Made by a program: the position numbers and the translations under genes. From positions 620,001-684,000 of the forward strand of contig NZ_JACVAA010000001.1 of the NCBI RefSeq assembly GCF_014851565.1: a DNA stretch of 64,000 nucleotides, read 5' to 3'. Each line of letters begins with the position of its first letter. Position 1 is the stretch's first letter. Source of the DNA: Pseudomonas sp. PDM15 (GTDB lineage Bacteria > Pseudomonadota > Gammaproteobacteria > Pseudomonadales > Pseudomonadaceae). Below, piece by piece: positions 45,153-55,288 of the stretch. The notes under the pieces are model-generated. The model ran no database searches. It was not told the origin of the DNA and saw only the letters and a program-made list of their open reading frames with translations.

Positions 45153-46580
45153 ATGGCCGGCAAGACGCTCTACGACAAGCTCTGGGAAATGCACGAGGTG
45201 AAGCGCCGCGACGATGGTTCGTCGCTGATCTACATCGACCGCCACATCCTTCACGAAGTGACGTCGCCCCAGGCCTTCGAGGGCCTGCGTCTGGCCGGAC
45301 GAAAGCCGTGGCGTATCGACGCCAATATCGCCACCCCGGACCACAACGTACCGACCACCCGCGCCGAACGCCAGGGCGGTCTCGAATCGATCGCCGACGA
45401 GGTGTCGCGCATCCAGGTGCAGACGCTGGACGAGAACTGCGACGACTTCGGCATCCTCGAATTCAAGATGAACGACGTGCGTCAGGGCATCGTCCACGTG
45501 GTCGGCCCGGAGCAGGGCGCCACCCTGCCGGGCATGACCGTGGTCTGCGGTGACTCGCACACCTCGACCCACGGCGCCTTCGGTGCTCTGGCCCATGGCA
45601 TCGGCACCTCCGAGGTCGAGCACGTGCTCGCCACTCAATGCCTGGTGGCCAAGAAGATGAAGAACATGCAGGTGCGCGTTGAGGGCAAGTTGCCGCTGGG
45701 CGTTACCGCCAAGGACATCGTCCTCGCCGTCATCGGCAAGATCGGCACCGCCGGCGGCAACGGCCATGCCCTGGAATTCGCCGGCAGTGCCATCCGCGAG
45801 CTGTCGCTGGAAGGCCGCATGACCATCTGCAACATGTCCATCGAAGCCGGCGCCCGCGTGGGCATGGTGGCGGTGGACGAGAAGACCATCGACTACGTGC
45901 GCAACCGTCCGTTCGCGCCCAAGGGCAGCGACTGGGATGCCGCCGTGGCGCAGTGGAGTGATCTGGTGTCGGACGCCGACGCGCACTTCGACACCATCGT
46001 TGAGCTGCGTGCCGAGGACATCAAGCCGCAGGTCAGCTGGGGCACTTCGCCGGAAATGGTCCTGGCCGTCGACCAGAACGTGCCGGACCCGGCCGTCGAG
46101 GCCGACCCGGTCAAGCGCGACTCCATCGTTCGCGCCCTCAAGTACATGGGCCTGACCGCCAATCAGGCGATCACCGATATCCAGCTGGACCGCGTGTTCA
46201 TCGGCTCCTGCACCAACTCGCGCATCGAAGACCTGCGCGCCGCCGCCGAAGTGGCCAAGGGCCGCAAGGTCGCCGCCACCGTCAAGCAGGCGCTGGTGGT
46301 GCCGGGCTCCGGCCTGGTCAAGGCGCAGGCCGAACAGGAAGGCCTGGACAAGATCTTCATCGAGGCCGGCTTCGAATGGCGCGAGCCCGGCTGCTCCATG
46401 TGCCTGGCAATGAACCCGGACAAGCTGGGCAGCGGCGAGCATTGCGCATCGACCTCCAACCGCAACTTCGAAGGCCGCCAGGGCGCCGGTGGACGTACCC
46501 ACCTGGTCAGCCCGGCCATGGCCGCCGCTGCTGCGGTGACCGGCCGCTTTATCGATGTGCGCGAACTGATGCAGGCCTGA
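45153..46580 (+). CDS. leuC: 3-isopropylmalate dehydratase large subunit
   Basis: This 475-residue aconitase-family protein binds a 4Fe-4S cluster. Cluster cysteines are in Gly-Ser-Cys-Thr-Asn-Ser-Arg (near 350) and Pro-Gly-Cys-Ser-Met-Cys-Leu (near 411-417). The substrate region [12 protein letters not shown] is near 132-143. With LeuD it isomerises 2-isopropylmalate to 3-isopropylmalate in leucine synthesis. It is first of leuC-leuD-leuB, 11 bp before leuD. Confidence 0.97.
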   Translation: MAGKTLYDKLWEMHEVKRRDDGSSLIYIDRHILHEVTSPQAFEGLRLAGRKPWRIDANIATPDHNVPTTRAERQGGLESIADEVSRIQVQTLDENCDDFGILEFKMNDVRQGIVHVVGPEQGATLPGMTVVCGDSHTSTHGAFGALAHGIGTSEVEHVLATQCLVAKKMKNMQVRVEGKLPLGVTAKDIVLAVIGKIGTAGGNGHALEFAGSAIRELSLEGRMTICNMSIEAGARVGMVAVDEKTIDYVRNRPFAPKGSDWDAAVAQWSDLVSDADAHFDTIVELRAEDIKPQVSWGTSPEMVLAVDQNVPDPAVEADPVKRDSIVRALKYMGLTANQAITDIQLDRVFIGSCTNSRIEDLRAAAEVAKGRKVAATVKQALVVPGSGLVKAQAEQEGLDKIFIEAGFEWREPGCSMCLAMNPDKLGSGEHCASTSNRNFEGRQGAGGRTHLVSPAMAAAAAVTGRFIDVRELMQA

Positions 46581-46591
46581 GGAGCTAGACG

Positions 46592-47239
46592 ATGAAAGCC
46601 TTTACCCAGCACACTGGCCTGGTCTGCCCGCTCGATCGCGCCAACGTCGACACCGATCAGATCATTCCCAAGCAGTTCCTCAAGTCGATCAAGCGCAGCG
46701 GCTTCGGCCCCAACCTGTTCGACGAGTGGCGTTATTTGGACGTGGGTCAGCCCAACCAGGACAACTCCAAGCGCCCGCTGAACCAGGACTTCGTCCTCAA
46801 CTTCCCGCGTTACCAGGGCGCCAGCGTGTTGCTGGCCCGCGAGAACTTCGGTTGCGGCTCCTCCCGCGAGCACGCGCCCTGGGCGCTGGAGGAGTACGGT
46901 TTCCGTACCATCATTGCGCCGAGCTACGCCGACATCTTCTTCAACAACAGCTTCAAGAACGGCCTGCTGCCGATCATCCTCAGCGACGCCGAAGTCGACG
47001 AGCTGTTTCAGCAGGCCGAGGCCACCGAGGGCTACCAGCTGACCGTGGACCTGGCGGCGCAGACTGTGACCCGTCCGGACGGCAAACAGTACAGCTTCGA
47101 GGTCGATGCCTTCCGCAAGCACTGCCTGCTCAACGGCCTGGACGACATCGGCCTGACCCTGCAGGACCAGGACGCGATCAAGGCCTTCGAAGCCAAACAC
47201 CAGCAGAGCAGCCCTTGGCTGTTCGGCGCGATCAAGTGA
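46592..47239 (+). CDS. leuD: 3-isopropylmalate dehydratase small subunit
   Basis: This 215-residue swivel-domain subunit pairs with LeuC. The characteristic [11 protein letters not shown] (about 21-31) and [15 protein letters not shown] (about 87-101) motifs are present. It is co-transcribed between leuC and leuB. Confidence 0.97.
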   Translation: MKAFTQHTGLVCPLDRANVDTDQIIPKQFLKSIKRSGFGPNLFDEWRYLDVGQPNQDNSKRPLNQDFVLNFPRYQGASVLLARENFGCGSSREHAPWALEEYGFRTIIAPSYADIFFNNSFKNGLLPIILSDAEVDELFQQAEATEGYQLTVDLAAQTVTRPDGKQYSFEVDAFRKHCLLNGLDDIGLTLQDQDAIKAFEAKHQQSSPWLFGAIK

Positions 47240-47252
47240 TTAAGGATTGAGC

Positions 47253-48335
47253 ATGAGCAAGCAGATTCTGATTCTTCCCGGCGACGGTATCGGTCCGGAG
47301 ATCATGGCCGAGGCGGTCAAGGTGCTGAACCTGGCCAACGACAAGTACGCCCTGGGCTTCGAGCTGTCGTTCGACGAACTGGGCGGCGCTGCCGTGGACA
47401 AGTACGGCGTGCCGCTGGCCGACGAGACCCTGGATCGCGCCCGTGCCGCCGATGCAGTGCTGCTCGGCGCCGTCGGCGGACCGAAGTGGGACAAGATCGA
47501 CCCGGCCATCCGCCCCGAGCGCGGCCTGCTGAAGATACGCTCGCAGCTGGGGCTGTTCGGCAACCTGCGTCCGGCCATCCTCTACCCGCAACTGGCCGAG
47601 GCCTCCAGCCTCAAGCCGGAAGTGGTCGCGGGTCTGGACATCCTCATCGTCCGCGAACTCACCGGCGGCATCTATTTCGGCCAGCCGCGCGAGAGCAAGG
47701 TGCTGGAAAACGGCGAGCGCATGGCCTACGACACCCTGCCGTACAGCGAGAGCGAGATCCGCCGCATCGCCCGCGTCGGCTTCGACATGGCCCGTGTGCG
47801 CAACAAGAAGCTGTGCTCGGTGGACAAGGCCAACGTGCTTGCCTCCAGCCAGCTGTGGCGCGCCGTGTTCGAGGAAGTGGCCAAGGATTACCCGGATGTC
47901 GAGCTGAGCCACATGTACGTGGACAACGCCGCCATGCAACTGGTGCGCGCGCCCAAGCAGTTCGATGTGATGGTCACCGACAACATGTTCGGCGACATCC
48001 TGTCGGATGAGGCTTCCATGCTCACCGGTTCGATCGGCATGCTGCCGTCCGCCTCGCTGGACGCCAACAACAAGGGCATGTACGAGCCGTGCCACGGTTC
48101 GGCGCCGGATATCGCCGGCCAGGGCATCGCCAACCCGCTGGCGACCATCCTCTCGGTGTCGATGATGCTGCGTTACACCTTCAACCAGGCCGCTGCCGCC
48201 AACGCCATCGAGCTTGCCGTGAGCAAGGTGCTGGATCAGGGCCTGCGTACCGGCGACATCTGGTCCGAAGGCAAGACCCGCGTCGGTACGGCCGCCATGG
48301 GTGATGCAGTGGTCGAGGCCCTGCGCAGTCTGTAA
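47253..48335 (+). CDS. leuB: 3-isopropylmalate dehydrogenase
   Basis: This 360-residue NAD-dependent decarboxylating dehydrogenase has the N-terminal Leu-Pro-Gly-Asp-Gly-Ile-Gly-Pro-Glu, the substrate arginines in [13 protein letters not shown], and the metal-binding Asp in [12 protein letters not shown]. It converts 3-isopropylmalate to 2-oxoisocaproate. ATG 47253 is chosen with AAGGA at 47242-47246; TTG 47247 is an unlikely alternative. A GC stem without a T run (48343-48369) follows. Confidence 0.97.
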   Translation: MSKQILILPGDGIGPEIMAEAVKVLNLANDKYALGFELSFDELGGAAVDKYGVPLADETLDRARAADAVLLGAVGGPKWDKIDPAIRPERGLLKIRSQLGLFGNLRPAILYPQLAEASSLKPEVVAGLDILIVRELTGGIYFGQPRESKVLENGERMAYDTLPYSESEIRRIARVGFDMARVRNKKLCSVDKANVLASSQLWRAVFEEVAKDYPDVELSHMYVDNAAMQLVRAPKQFDVMVTDNMFGDILSDEASMLTGSIGMLPSASLDANNKGMYEPCHGSAPDIAGQGIANPLATILSVSMMLRYTFNQAAAANAIELAVSKVLDQGLRTGDIWSEGKTRVGTAAMGDAVVEALRSL

Positions 48336-48391
48336 TCTTTCCAGCCCCGCCGGCACCTGTCGGCGGGCTGCTTATATAGGTGTGAGTCGTT

Positions 48392-49504
48392 ATGAAACGT
48401 GTAGGTCTGATCGGTTGGCGCGGTATGGTCGGTTCCGTGCTCATGCAGCGTATGCTGGAAGAGCGTGACTTCGACCTGATCGAGCCGGTGTTCTTCACCA
48501 CTTCCAATGTCGGCGGCCAGGGCCCGGCGATTGGCAAGGACGTCGCCCCGCTGAAGGACGCCTACAGCATCGACGAGCTGAAGAGCCTCGACGTGATCCT
48601 GACCTGCCAGGGCGGCGACTACACCAGCGAAGTCTTCCCTAAGCTGCGCGAAGCCGGCTGGAATGGCTATTGGATCGACGCGGCCTCCAGTCTGCGCATG
48701 GCCGATGACTCGGTGATCGTGCTGGACCCGGTCAACCGCAAGGTCATCGACCAGTCGCTGGACGCCGGCACCAAGAACTACATCGGCGGCAACTGCACCG
48801 TCAGCCTGATGCTGATGGCCCTGGGCGGCCTGTACGAGGCCGGTCTGGTCGAGTGGATGAGCGCCATGACCTACCAGGCGGCCTCCGGCGCAGGCGCGCA
48901 GAACATGCGCGAGCTGATCAAGCAGATGGGCGCGATCAACGCCTCCGTGGCCGACGATCTGGCCGACCCGGCCAGCGCCATCCTCGACATCGACCGCAAG
49001 GTCGCCGAGGCCATGCGCGGTGAGTCGTTCCCGGTGGACAACTTCGGCGTACCGCTGGCCGGCAGCCTGATCCCCTACATCGACAAGGAGCTGCCCAACG
49101 GTCAGAGCCGCGAAGAGTGGAAGGGCCAGGCGGAAACCAACAAAATCCTCGGTCGCTTCAAGAGCCCGATCCCGGTGGATGGCCTGTGCGTGCGCATCGG
49201 CGCCATGCGCTGCCACAGCCAGGCGCTGACCATCAAGCTGAACAAGGACGTGCCGATGGCCGACATCGAAGGCCTGATCAGCCAGCACAACCCCTGGGTC
49301 AAGCTGGTGCCGAATACCCGCGAGGCGAGCATCCGCGATCTCGGCCCGACCGCCGTCACCGGCACCCTGAGCGTACCGGTCGGCCGTCTGCGCAAGCTCA
49401 ACATGGGCTCGCAATACCTCGGCGCCTTCACCGTCGGTGACCAGCTGCTGTGGGGCGCGGCCGAGCCGCTGCGCCGTATGCTGCGTATCCTGCTGGAGCG
49501 CTGA
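48392..49504 (+). CDS. asd: Aspartate-semialdehyde dehydrogenase
   Basis: This 370-residue enzyme has the nucleotide loop Gly-Trp-Arg-Gly-Met-Val-Gly (8-14), the nucleophile Cys135 in Gly-Gly-Asn-Cys-Thr-Val, and Gln in Thr-Tyr-Gln-Ala-Ala-Ser-Gly-Ala-Gly near 162. It reduces aspartyl phosphate to aspartate semialdehyde for lysine, threonine, methionine and cell-wall diaminopimelate. It lies 56 bp after leuB and is closed by a strong terminator. An Asd-like gene without the catalytic cysteine follows. Confidence 0.97.
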   Translation: MKRVGLIGWRGMVGSVLMQRMLEERDFDLIEPVFFTTSNVGGQGPAIGKDVAPLKDAYSIDELKSLDVILTCQGGDYTSEVFPKLREAGWNGYWIDAASSLRMADDSVIVLDPVNRKVIDQSLDAGTKNYIGGNCTVSLMLMALGGLYEAGLVEWMSAMTYQAASGAGAQNMRELIKQMGAINASVADDLADPASAILDIDRKVAEAMRGESFPVDNFGVPLAGSLIPYIDKELPNGQSREEWKGQAETNKILGRFKSPIPVDGLCVRIGAMRCHSQALTIKLNKDVPMADIEGLISQHNPWVKLVPNTREASIRDLGPTAVTGTLSVPVGRLRKLNMGSQYLGAFTVGDQLLWGAAEPLRRMLRILLER

Positions 49505-49521
49505 TTCGTTAGTCAGTCAGC

Positions 49522-49557
49522 AAAAAAGGCCGGTGATTACCGGCCTTTTTTTGTTTC
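49522..49557 (+). terminator. Terminator of asd
   Basis: AAAAAAGGCCGGT and ACCGGCCTTTTTTT form a strong stem around a 4-nt loop, with A and T runs on either side. Confidence 0.92.
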
Positions 49558-49623
49558 TGTGGTCAGTCTTTCGGGCGCAGCGTAGAGTGCCGCCCACCCG
49601 CGTCTCTGTCTCAAGGTATTCCG

Positions 49624-50628
49624 ATGTCCAAGTCCCTCGCTATCGCCGTGATCGGCGCCACCGGCACCGTGGGTGAAACCCTGGTGCAGCTGCTGGAGGA
49701 GCGCGAATTCCCGGTCGCCGGCCTGCACCTGCTGGCCGGAAATGATTCCGTCGGTCAGGCCATGGCCTTCCGCGGCAAGAACCTGCGGGTGCGCGAGGTG
49801 GCTGACTTCGATTTCGCCCAGGTGCAGCTGGCCTTCTTTGCGGCAGGTGAGGACATCAGTCGCCAGTACGGCCCCAAGGCGCATGCCGCCGGCTGCTCGG
49901 TGATCGACCTGAGCGGCGGCTTGCCGCAGGCGCTGCCCCTGGTGCCGGAGGCCAATGCCGAGGCGCTGGCCGCGGCGAGCGCACCCTATCTGCTGGCCAG
50001 TCCGGCACCGGCTGCCACCGCCCTGGCTGCCGTACTGGCGCCGCTGCGTACCCGGCTCGGGTTGCGCAAGATCGTGATGAATGCGTTGTTATCCGTTTCC
50101 ACCATTGGCCGCTCCGGTGTCAGCGAACTGGCCCGGCAGACCACCGAGTTGCTCAACATGCGTCCGCTGGAGCCGCAGGTGTTTGGTCGCCAGGTGGCGT
50201 TCAATGTGCTGGCGCAGCTCGGCGAAGTGGAAGAGGGCGGTCATGCGCGGCTGGAGCGCCGGATGGCCGACGAGTTGAAGTGGGTGCTGGCGATCGACGG
50301 GCTGAAAGTGGCTGTTACCTGCTGCGTGGCGCCGGTGTTCTTCGGCGACAGCCTGGCCGTCTGCCTGGAAACCGCAGCGCCGGTGGATGTGGCCGCAGTC
50401 GCTACGTTGCTAGAGCAGCAGGCCGGGATCGAAATGGTGGAGCAGGGCGATTATCCGACCGTGGTCGGAGATGCCGTGGGGCAGGACGAGCTCTATGTAG
50501 GGCGCCTGCGTGCTGGCTTGGACGATCCAACTGAGCTTAATTTGTGGATTGCGTCAGATAATGTGCGAAAAGGCTCGGCGCTCAATGCTGTGCAAATTGG
50601 TGAGTTGTTGATAAAACACTATCTGTAA
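49624..50628 (+). CDS. Asd homologue lacking the catalytic cysteine (USG-1 type)
   Basis: This 334-residue protein has the Asd fold: cofactor loop Gly-Ala-Thr-Gly-Thr-Val-Gly at 11-17 and a full dimerisation domain. Where active Asd has Asn-x-Asn-Cys-(S/T)-Thr, it reads Ser-Pro-Ala-Pro-Ala-Ala-Thr (126-132), so no cysteine nucleophile is available. The Gln-Ala-Ala-Ser-Gly loop is also replaced, by Leu-Leu-Ser-Val-Ser-Thr-Ile-Gly. The family is known as USG-1 and is retained between asd and fimV or truA in gamma-proteobacteria; its role is unknown. The last 35 codons use AT-rich codons unlike the rest of the gene. Confidence 0.93.
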   Translation: MSKSLAIAVIGATGTVGETLVQLLEEREFPVAGLHLLAGNDSVGQAMAFRGKNLRVREVADFDFAQVQLAFFAAGEDISRQYGPKAHAAGCSVIDLSGGLPQALPLVPEANAEALAAASAPYLLASPAPAATALAAVLAPLRTRLGLRKIVMNALLSVSTIGRSGVSELARQTTELLNMRPLEPQVFGRQVAFNVLAQLGEVEEGGHARLERRMADELKWVLAIDGLKVAVTCCVAPVFFGDSLAVCLETAAPVDVAAVATLLEQQAGIEMVEQGDYPTVVGDAVGQDELYVGRLRAGLDDPTELNLWIASDNVRKGSALNAVQIGELLIKHYL

Positions 50629-50647
50629 AAGATACTTAGCCCCAAAT

Positions 50648-50676
50648 TTGAAGAATTATTCTAGCTTGGCAATACT
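50648..50676 (+). promoter_or_regulatory. Candidate sigma-70 promoter of fimV
   Basis: TTGAAG (50648-50653), a 17-bp spacer and AATACT (50671-50676) lie in the AT-rich gap after the Asd homologue and would give a leader of about 100 nt before ATG 50782. It was found by eye. Confidence 0.4.
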
Positions 50677-50781
50677 GTTTTGGTAGTTCGCTGACGGGGA
50701 GCCGCTTTCGGGCGGGCGCAGGCGGCGCACTTCAAATCCTCTCGTTCAACGAGAAAAAAAGATAAAACAAGGGATTACGCT

Positions 50782-53619
50782 ATGGTTCGGGTTCGCAAAC
50801 TGGTGCTGGCAATTGCGGCTGCTTCCGCGCTGACCTCGGGTACGGCACATGCACTGGGGCTGGGGGAAATCGACCTGCAGTCCTCGCTGAGCCAACCGCT
50901 GGTGGCGGAGATCGAGTTGCTCGAAGTGCGCGATCTGGCGCAGACCGAAGTAATCCCGACGCTCGCCTCGCCTGAAGAGTTCAACAAGGCGGGTGTTGAT
51001 CGTCAGTACTTCCTGACCGATCTCAAGTTCACTCCGATCATCAAGCCCAACGGCAAGAGCGTGATTCGCATCACCTCGACCAAGCCGGTGCGCGAGCCCT
51101 ATGTCAACTTCCTCGTCGAGGTGCTGTGGCCGAACGGCCGCCTGCTGCGCGAGTACACCCTGCTGCTGGATCCGCCGATGTACTCGCCGAGTCCGGTAGT
51201 CACTGCCGCGCCGCGCCTGCCGGTAGCCGCCGCTCCGGCGCCGCGTCCGCAGACCGTTGCACCGACACCGCGCCCGGTAACGCCGAGCGCCAGTACCCCG
51301 ACCCGTCCGGCTGCTCCGGCCGCCACCCCGGCCACCGCCAAGATCGACGGCGACCAGTACAAGACCACTTCCAGCGATACCCTGTGGGAAATCGCCCAGC
51401 GCAGCCGCCAAAGCGGCTCCGTTCACCAGGCCATGCTGGCCATTCAGGATCTCAATCCGGGCGCCTTCGTCGACGGCAACATCAACCGCCTGAAGAGCGG
51501 TCAGGTGCTGCGCCTGCCGACCGACGCCCAGGTCAAGAGCCGCAGCCAGAGCGAGGCCATCGCCCAGGTTGGCGAGCAGAACACTGCCTGGCGTGAAGGC
51601 CGCAGCGTTGCTGCCAGCAGCTCCCGCCAGCTGGATGCCACCAAGCGCGACAGCGCCGGCGCCGCTCCGGCCAAGGCCGATGCCAAGGACAGCCTGAAAC
51701 TGGTTGCCGCCGATAGTGGCAAGTCCACTGCCGGTAGCGACAAGGGCAAGGGCGACAGCAAGGCGCTCAGCGATCAACTGGCCGTGACCAAAGAAAGCCT
51801 CGACTCCAGCCGCCGCGAAAGCGCAGAGCTGCAGAGCCGCATGGCCGACCTGCAGAGCCAGCTGGACAAGGCGCAGCGCCTGCTCGAGCTGAAAGACAAT
51901 CAATTGGCCAAACTGCAGGCCGATCTGGCTCAGCAGAACAAGGCTGCAGCGACTCCGGCTCAGCCGGTCGCCCCGACCGCTCCAGCTACCGCGACCAAGC
52001 CCGCGGAGAAACCGGTAGAGAAACCGGCCGCTCCGGCAGCGCCGACAGCGGAGACCACGCCGGCAACCGTGCCTCCGGTCGAGAAACCAGCGACTACCGA
52101 CTTCAATTACGAGGAAGCTGCCCCAAAGACCGAGCCGGCTAAGCCGGCAGTCCAGGCGCCTGCCGCTCAGCCGGCCAAACCGGCTGTCGCTCCCGCGCCG
52201 GCTCAACCGGCCAAGCCCGCCCAGGCCGCCAAACCTGCCGCTCCGGTAGTCAAGGAGCCCGAGCCGCAAGGCATGGTTGATCAGTTGCTGGCCAACCCGA
52301 TGCTGCTCGGTGCCGTCGGCGGTGGTGCGCTGCTGGTGCTGCTGGTCGGTCTGATGGTGCTGTCGCGCCGCAATGCCATGAAGGAGGCCGAGCTGCAGAA
52401 CAGCCTGGCCGGCGATGACGGCAACGACGCCTTCGCCAATGACATGGATTTGCCGGATGACAGCTTCGCCGGTCTCGGTGACGCCTCTGGTGAAACCGTG
52501 GTGCGCGAGCAGGCCGAAGAGCGCGTGGCGCCGCAAACCGCCGACGCCCTGGGCGAAGCCGACATCTATATCGCCTACGGCAAGTTCACCCAGGCCGCAG
52601 AACTGCTGCACAACGCGATCAACGACGAGCCGCACCGCAGCGATCTGCGTCTGAAGCTGATGGAAGTCTATGCCGAGCTGGGCGATCGCGATGGTTTCGC
52701 CCGCCAAGAGCAGGAACTGCGCGAGATCGGCGGTTCTGCCGGTGCCGTCGATCAGCTGAAGGCCAAGTACCCGGCGATGGCCGTGGCCGCCTTCGCTGCC
52801 GGTGGTGCTGCTGTCGCGTCCGACGACCTGGATGCGTTCAGCCTGGACGACCTGACCCTGGACGAGCCGGTTGCTCAGCAACCCGCCGCCTCTTCCGACC
52901 TGGATGACTCTTTCGATCTGAGCCTGGATGATCTGGACGTCAATCTCGACGAGCCGCTCACGCCCGCCGCCCCGGTGGCCGAGACCACTCTGGACGATCT
53001 GGACCTGGACTCCGGTCTGGACTTCGATACTCCGGCCGCGCCGGCGAGCACCGCCAGCAGCGACATGGACTTCGATCTGGACCTGGGTGGCGAAAGCACC
53101 AGCGACAGTCTGTCCCTGAGTGATGATCTGGCCGATTTCAGCCTGGATCTGGAAGCCGACAGCAAGCCGAGCGCGACCGCGGCTGACGACGACTTCATGC
53201 TGAGCCTGGACGACGAGCCGATCGCCTCAAGCACTGCAGGCAGCGAAGTCGATCTGGACATGCCGGCCGATTTCGATCTGTCCCTCGCCGAAGAGACTCC
53301 CAGCACTCCGGCCGACGACAGCTTTGCCGCCCAGCTGGATGAAGTGTCCGCCGAGCTTGATCAGCTGAGCAGCGGCCTGGCTGACGAACTGCCGGCCTCC
53401 CTGCCGGAAGCTTCTTCTACTGCAGCAGGGCAGGACGTGGACGACGACTTCGACTTCCTCTCGGGTACCGATGAGACCGCCACCAAGCTAGACCTGGCGC
53501 GTGCCTACATCGACATGGGTGACAGTGAAGGTGCCCGCGACATCCTCGACGAAGTGATTGCCGAGGGTAGCGAAGGTCAGCAGCAGGAAGCTCGTGATCT
53601 GATCTCCAAACTGAGCTGA
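50782..53619 (+). CDS. fimV: FimV, pilus assembly and surface-sensing hub protein
   Basis: This 945-residue inner-membrane protein has a signal peptide (1-24), a periplasmic FimV N-terminal domain (about 25-125), a Pro/Ala-rich linker and a LysM peptidoglycan-binding domain (about 190-248). A coiled coil lies at about 325-395, followed by a Pro/Ala/Lys-rich linker. The single transmembrane helix (about 507-529) is followed by Ser-Arg-Arg-Asn. A long acidic cytoplasmic part with TPR-like helices (about 592-655) follows, with repeated Leu-Asp-Asp-Leu-type units and the conserved C-terminal FimV domain (about 895-945). FimV controls type IV pilus function, PilY1/CyaB-dependent cAMP and polar assembly. 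The length is close to the P. aeruginosa protein. Confidence 0.96.
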   Translation: MVRVRKLVLAIAAASALTSGTAHALGLGEIDLQSSLSQPLVAEIELLEVRDLAQTEVIPTLASPEEFNKAGVDRQYFLTDLKFTPIIKPNGKSVIRITSTKPVREPYVNFLVEVLWPNGRLLREYTLLLDPPMYSPSPVVTAAPRLPVAAAPAPRPQTVAPTPRPVTPSASTPTRPAAPAATPATAKIDGDQYKTTSSDTLWEIAQRSRQSGSVHQAMLAIQDLNPGAFVDGNINRLKSGQVLRLPTDAQVKSRSQSEAIAQVGEQNTAWREGRSVAASSSRQLDATKRDSAGAAPAKADAKDSLKLVAADSGKSTAGSDKGKGDSKALSDQLAVTKESLDSSRRESAELQSRMADLQSQLDKAQRLLELKDNQLAKLQADLAQQNKAAATPAQPVAPTAPATATKPAEKPVEKPAAPAAPTAETTPATVPPVEKPATTDFNYEEAAPKTEPAKPAVQAPAAQPAKPAVAPAPAQPAKPAQAAKPAAPVVKEPEPQGMVDQLLANPMLLGAVGGGALLVLLVGLMVLSRRNAMKEAELQNSLAGDDGNDAFANDMDLPDDSFAGLGDASGETVVREQAEERVAPQTADALGEADIYIAYGKFTQAAELLHNAINDEPHRSDLRLKLMEVYAELGDRDGFARQEQELREIGGSAGAVDQLKAKYPAMAVAAFAAGGAAVASDDLDAFSLDDLTLDEPVAQQPAASSDLDDSFDLSLDDLDVNLDEPLTPAAPVAETTLDDLDLDSGLDFDTPAAPASTASSDMDFDLDLGGESTSDSLSLSDDLADFSLDLEADSKPSATAADDDFMLSLDDEPIASSTAGSEVDLDMPADFDLSLAEETPSTPADDSFAAQLDEVSAELDQLSSGLADELPASLPEASSTAAGQDVDDDFDFLSGTDETATKLDLARAYIDMGDSEGARDILDEVIAEGSEGQQQEARDLISKLS

Positions 53620-53622
53620 TCC

Positions 53623-54480
53623 ATGTTTGAAGCAATACCAACAGGGGCGGCCGAAATGGCCGCCCCTGGCGTTTTCAGAATCGCTCTTGGCGTGGAGTAC
53701 AAGGGCACTCGTTACCGTGGCTGGCAGCGCCAGGATAGTGGTGTGCCGACGGTGCAGGAATCGCTGGAAAAGGCGCTTTCGCAGGTGGCCGCCGAGCCGA
53801 TCGGCCTGATGTGCGCGGGGCGCACCGATGCCGGCGTGCATGCCAGTGGGCAGGTGGTGCATTTCGACACGCATGCTGAGCGTCCGCTCAAAGCCTGGGT
53901 CATGGGTGCCAATGCCAACCTGCCTGCGGACATCAGCGTGACCTGGGCCAAGGTCATGCCCGCGCATTTCCACTCCCGCTTCAAGGCCTGCGCCCGGCGC
54001 TACCGCTATGTGATCTACAACGACCACATACGGCCTGCGCACATGGCCGAGGAAGTCACCTGGAACTACCGCCCGCTGGATGTTGCGCGCATGCGCGAAG
54101 CGGCTCGCCACCTGGTCGGTACGCATGACTTCACCTCGTTCCGCGCGGTGCAGTGTCAGGCCAAGTCGCCGGTGAAGACGGTGCACCACCTCGAGGTGAT
54201 CGAGCATGGTCGCTTCATCATCATCGATGTACGCGCCAACGCCTTTTTGCACCACATGGTGCGCAACTTCGCCGGGGTCTTGATGACCATCGGTGCGGGT
54301 GAGCGCGAGCCCTCCTGGGTGCTCGATGCGCTGGCCTCGCGTGATCGCCGCGCCGGTGGGGTAACGGCTCATCCCTATGGGCTTTATCTGGTGCAGGTGG
54401 AGTATCCCGAGGAGTTCGAGCTGCCGCAGCGCTACCTAGGGCCGCATTTCCTCTCCTCGTTGCCGCAAAGCTTCGGCTGA
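53623..54480 (+). CDS. truA: tRNA pseudouridine(38-40) synthase TruA
   Basis: This 285-residue synthase has the catalytic Asp69 in [11 protein letters not shown] and the N-terminal strand [10 protein letters not shown]. It converts U38-U40 in the anticodon stem. Two starts are possible: ATG 53623, three bases after the fimV stop with a poor ribosome site, or ATG 53656 with AGGGG at 53643-53647 but buried in a hairpin loop. The longer form is listed. The start is therefore tied to the fimV terminator, which may reduce TruA expression. Confidence 0.94.
   Translation: MFEAIPTGAAEMAAPGVFRIALGVEYKGTRYRGWQRQDSGVPTVQESLEKALSQVAAEPIGLMCAGRTDAGVHASGQVVHFDTHAERPLKAWVMGANANLPADISVTWAKVMPAHFHSRFKACARRYRYVIYNDHIRPAHMAEEVTWNYRPLDVARMREAARHLVGTHDFTSFRAVQCQAKSPVKTVHHLEVIEHGRFIIIDVRANAFLHHMVRNFAGVLMTIGAGEREPSWVLDALASRDRRAGGVTAHPYGLYLVQVEYPEEFELPQRYLGPHFLSSLPQSFG
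53643..53676 (+). terminator. Terminator-like hairpin after fimV, overlapping the start of truA
   Basis: AGGGGCGGCC (53643-53652) and GGCCGCCCCT (53658-53667) are perfect 10-bp arms with loop GAAAT, followed by GGCGTTTTC. It begins 24 bp after the fimV stop and lies inside the truA open frame; an alternative truA ATG (53656) is in the loop. Confidence 0.7.
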
Positions 54481-54536
54481 AACTGCCCCGCGGCTTTGCT
54501 ACCATCGATTTTTCTTTCTCAGAAGGTGCCGGCACG

Positions 54537-55157
54537 TTGACAGCCGTTCGCGTCAAAATCTGCGGGATCACTCGTGTCGAGGATGCGCTGGCGGCAACCG
54601 AGGCCGGGGCCGATGCTATTGGTCTGGTGTTCTATGCCAAGAGCCCGCGCGCCGTCGGCATCGAGCAGGCGCGGGCGATCATCGCCGCGCTGCCGCCATT
54701 TGTGACCACGGTCGGCCTGTTCGTCGATATCGAGCATGATGAATTGCAGCGGATCCTCGCCAGCGTGCCGCTGGACCTGCTGCAGTTCCACGGCGACGAG
54801 TCCCCCGAGCATTGCGAAAGCATCAATCGCCCCTACATCAAGGCGCTGCGGGTCAAGGCCGGCGACGATATCGCTGTCCAGGTGAATCGTTACCCTGGAG
54901 CGAAGGGCATTCTGCTGGATACCTACGTCGACGGCGTGCCCGGCGGAACCGGCGAGGCTTTCGACTGGTCACTGGTGCCTGAGGGGTTGAGCAAGCCGGT
55001 GATCCTGGCTGGCGGCCTGCATGCGGATAACGTCGCAGCGGCGGTGGCACGGGTGCGTCCCTATGCGGTGGATGTCAGCGGCGGGGTCGAGGCGAGCAAG
55101 GGCATCAAGGATGCGGAAAAGGTCGGGGCTTTCATTCGCGCGGCGCGTGGCGGTTAA
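54537..55157 (+). CDS. trpF: Phosphoribosylanthranilate isomerase
   Basis: This 206-residue TIM-barrel enzyme has the catalytic cysteine in Val-Lys-Ile-Cys-Gly-Ile-Thr (6-12), a catalytic aspartate in Leu-Leu-Asp-Thr-Tyr (near 127), and the phosphate loop Ala-Gly-Gly-Leu near 160. It performs the third step of tryptophan synthesis. It starts with TTG 54537; no in-frame ATG precedes the conserved region, and AAGG at 54522-54525 is the only ribosome site. As in other pseudomonads it stands apart from the other trp genes. Confidence 0.94.
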   Translation: MTAVRVKICGITRVEDALAATEAGADAIGLVFYAKSPRAVGIEQARAIIAALPPFVTTVGLFVDIEHDELQRILASVPLDLLQFHGDESPEHCESINRPYIKALRVKAGDDIAVQVNRYPGAKGILLDTYVDGVPGGTGEAFDWSLVPEGLSKPVILAGGLHADNVAAAVARVRPYAVDVSGGVEASKGIKDAEKVGAFIRAARGG

Positions 55158-55288
55158 TGTGACGGCGGGCGGGCGCCTGCCGTCCATAACCCATTGCGCC
55201 CCGGCCGGGGAGCGGCATTCGTCGCCTTCGGCCTGAATCAAAGTTTGCCTGGGTCGACCAAGACCCCGAACAGCTACGGAGAGTAAGC

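Noticed and set aside
51900..52280. Pro/Ala/Lys-rich repeats in fimV as a separate repeat or frameshift
   Set aside because: The frame is continuous and such linkers are normal for FimV before its membrane helix.
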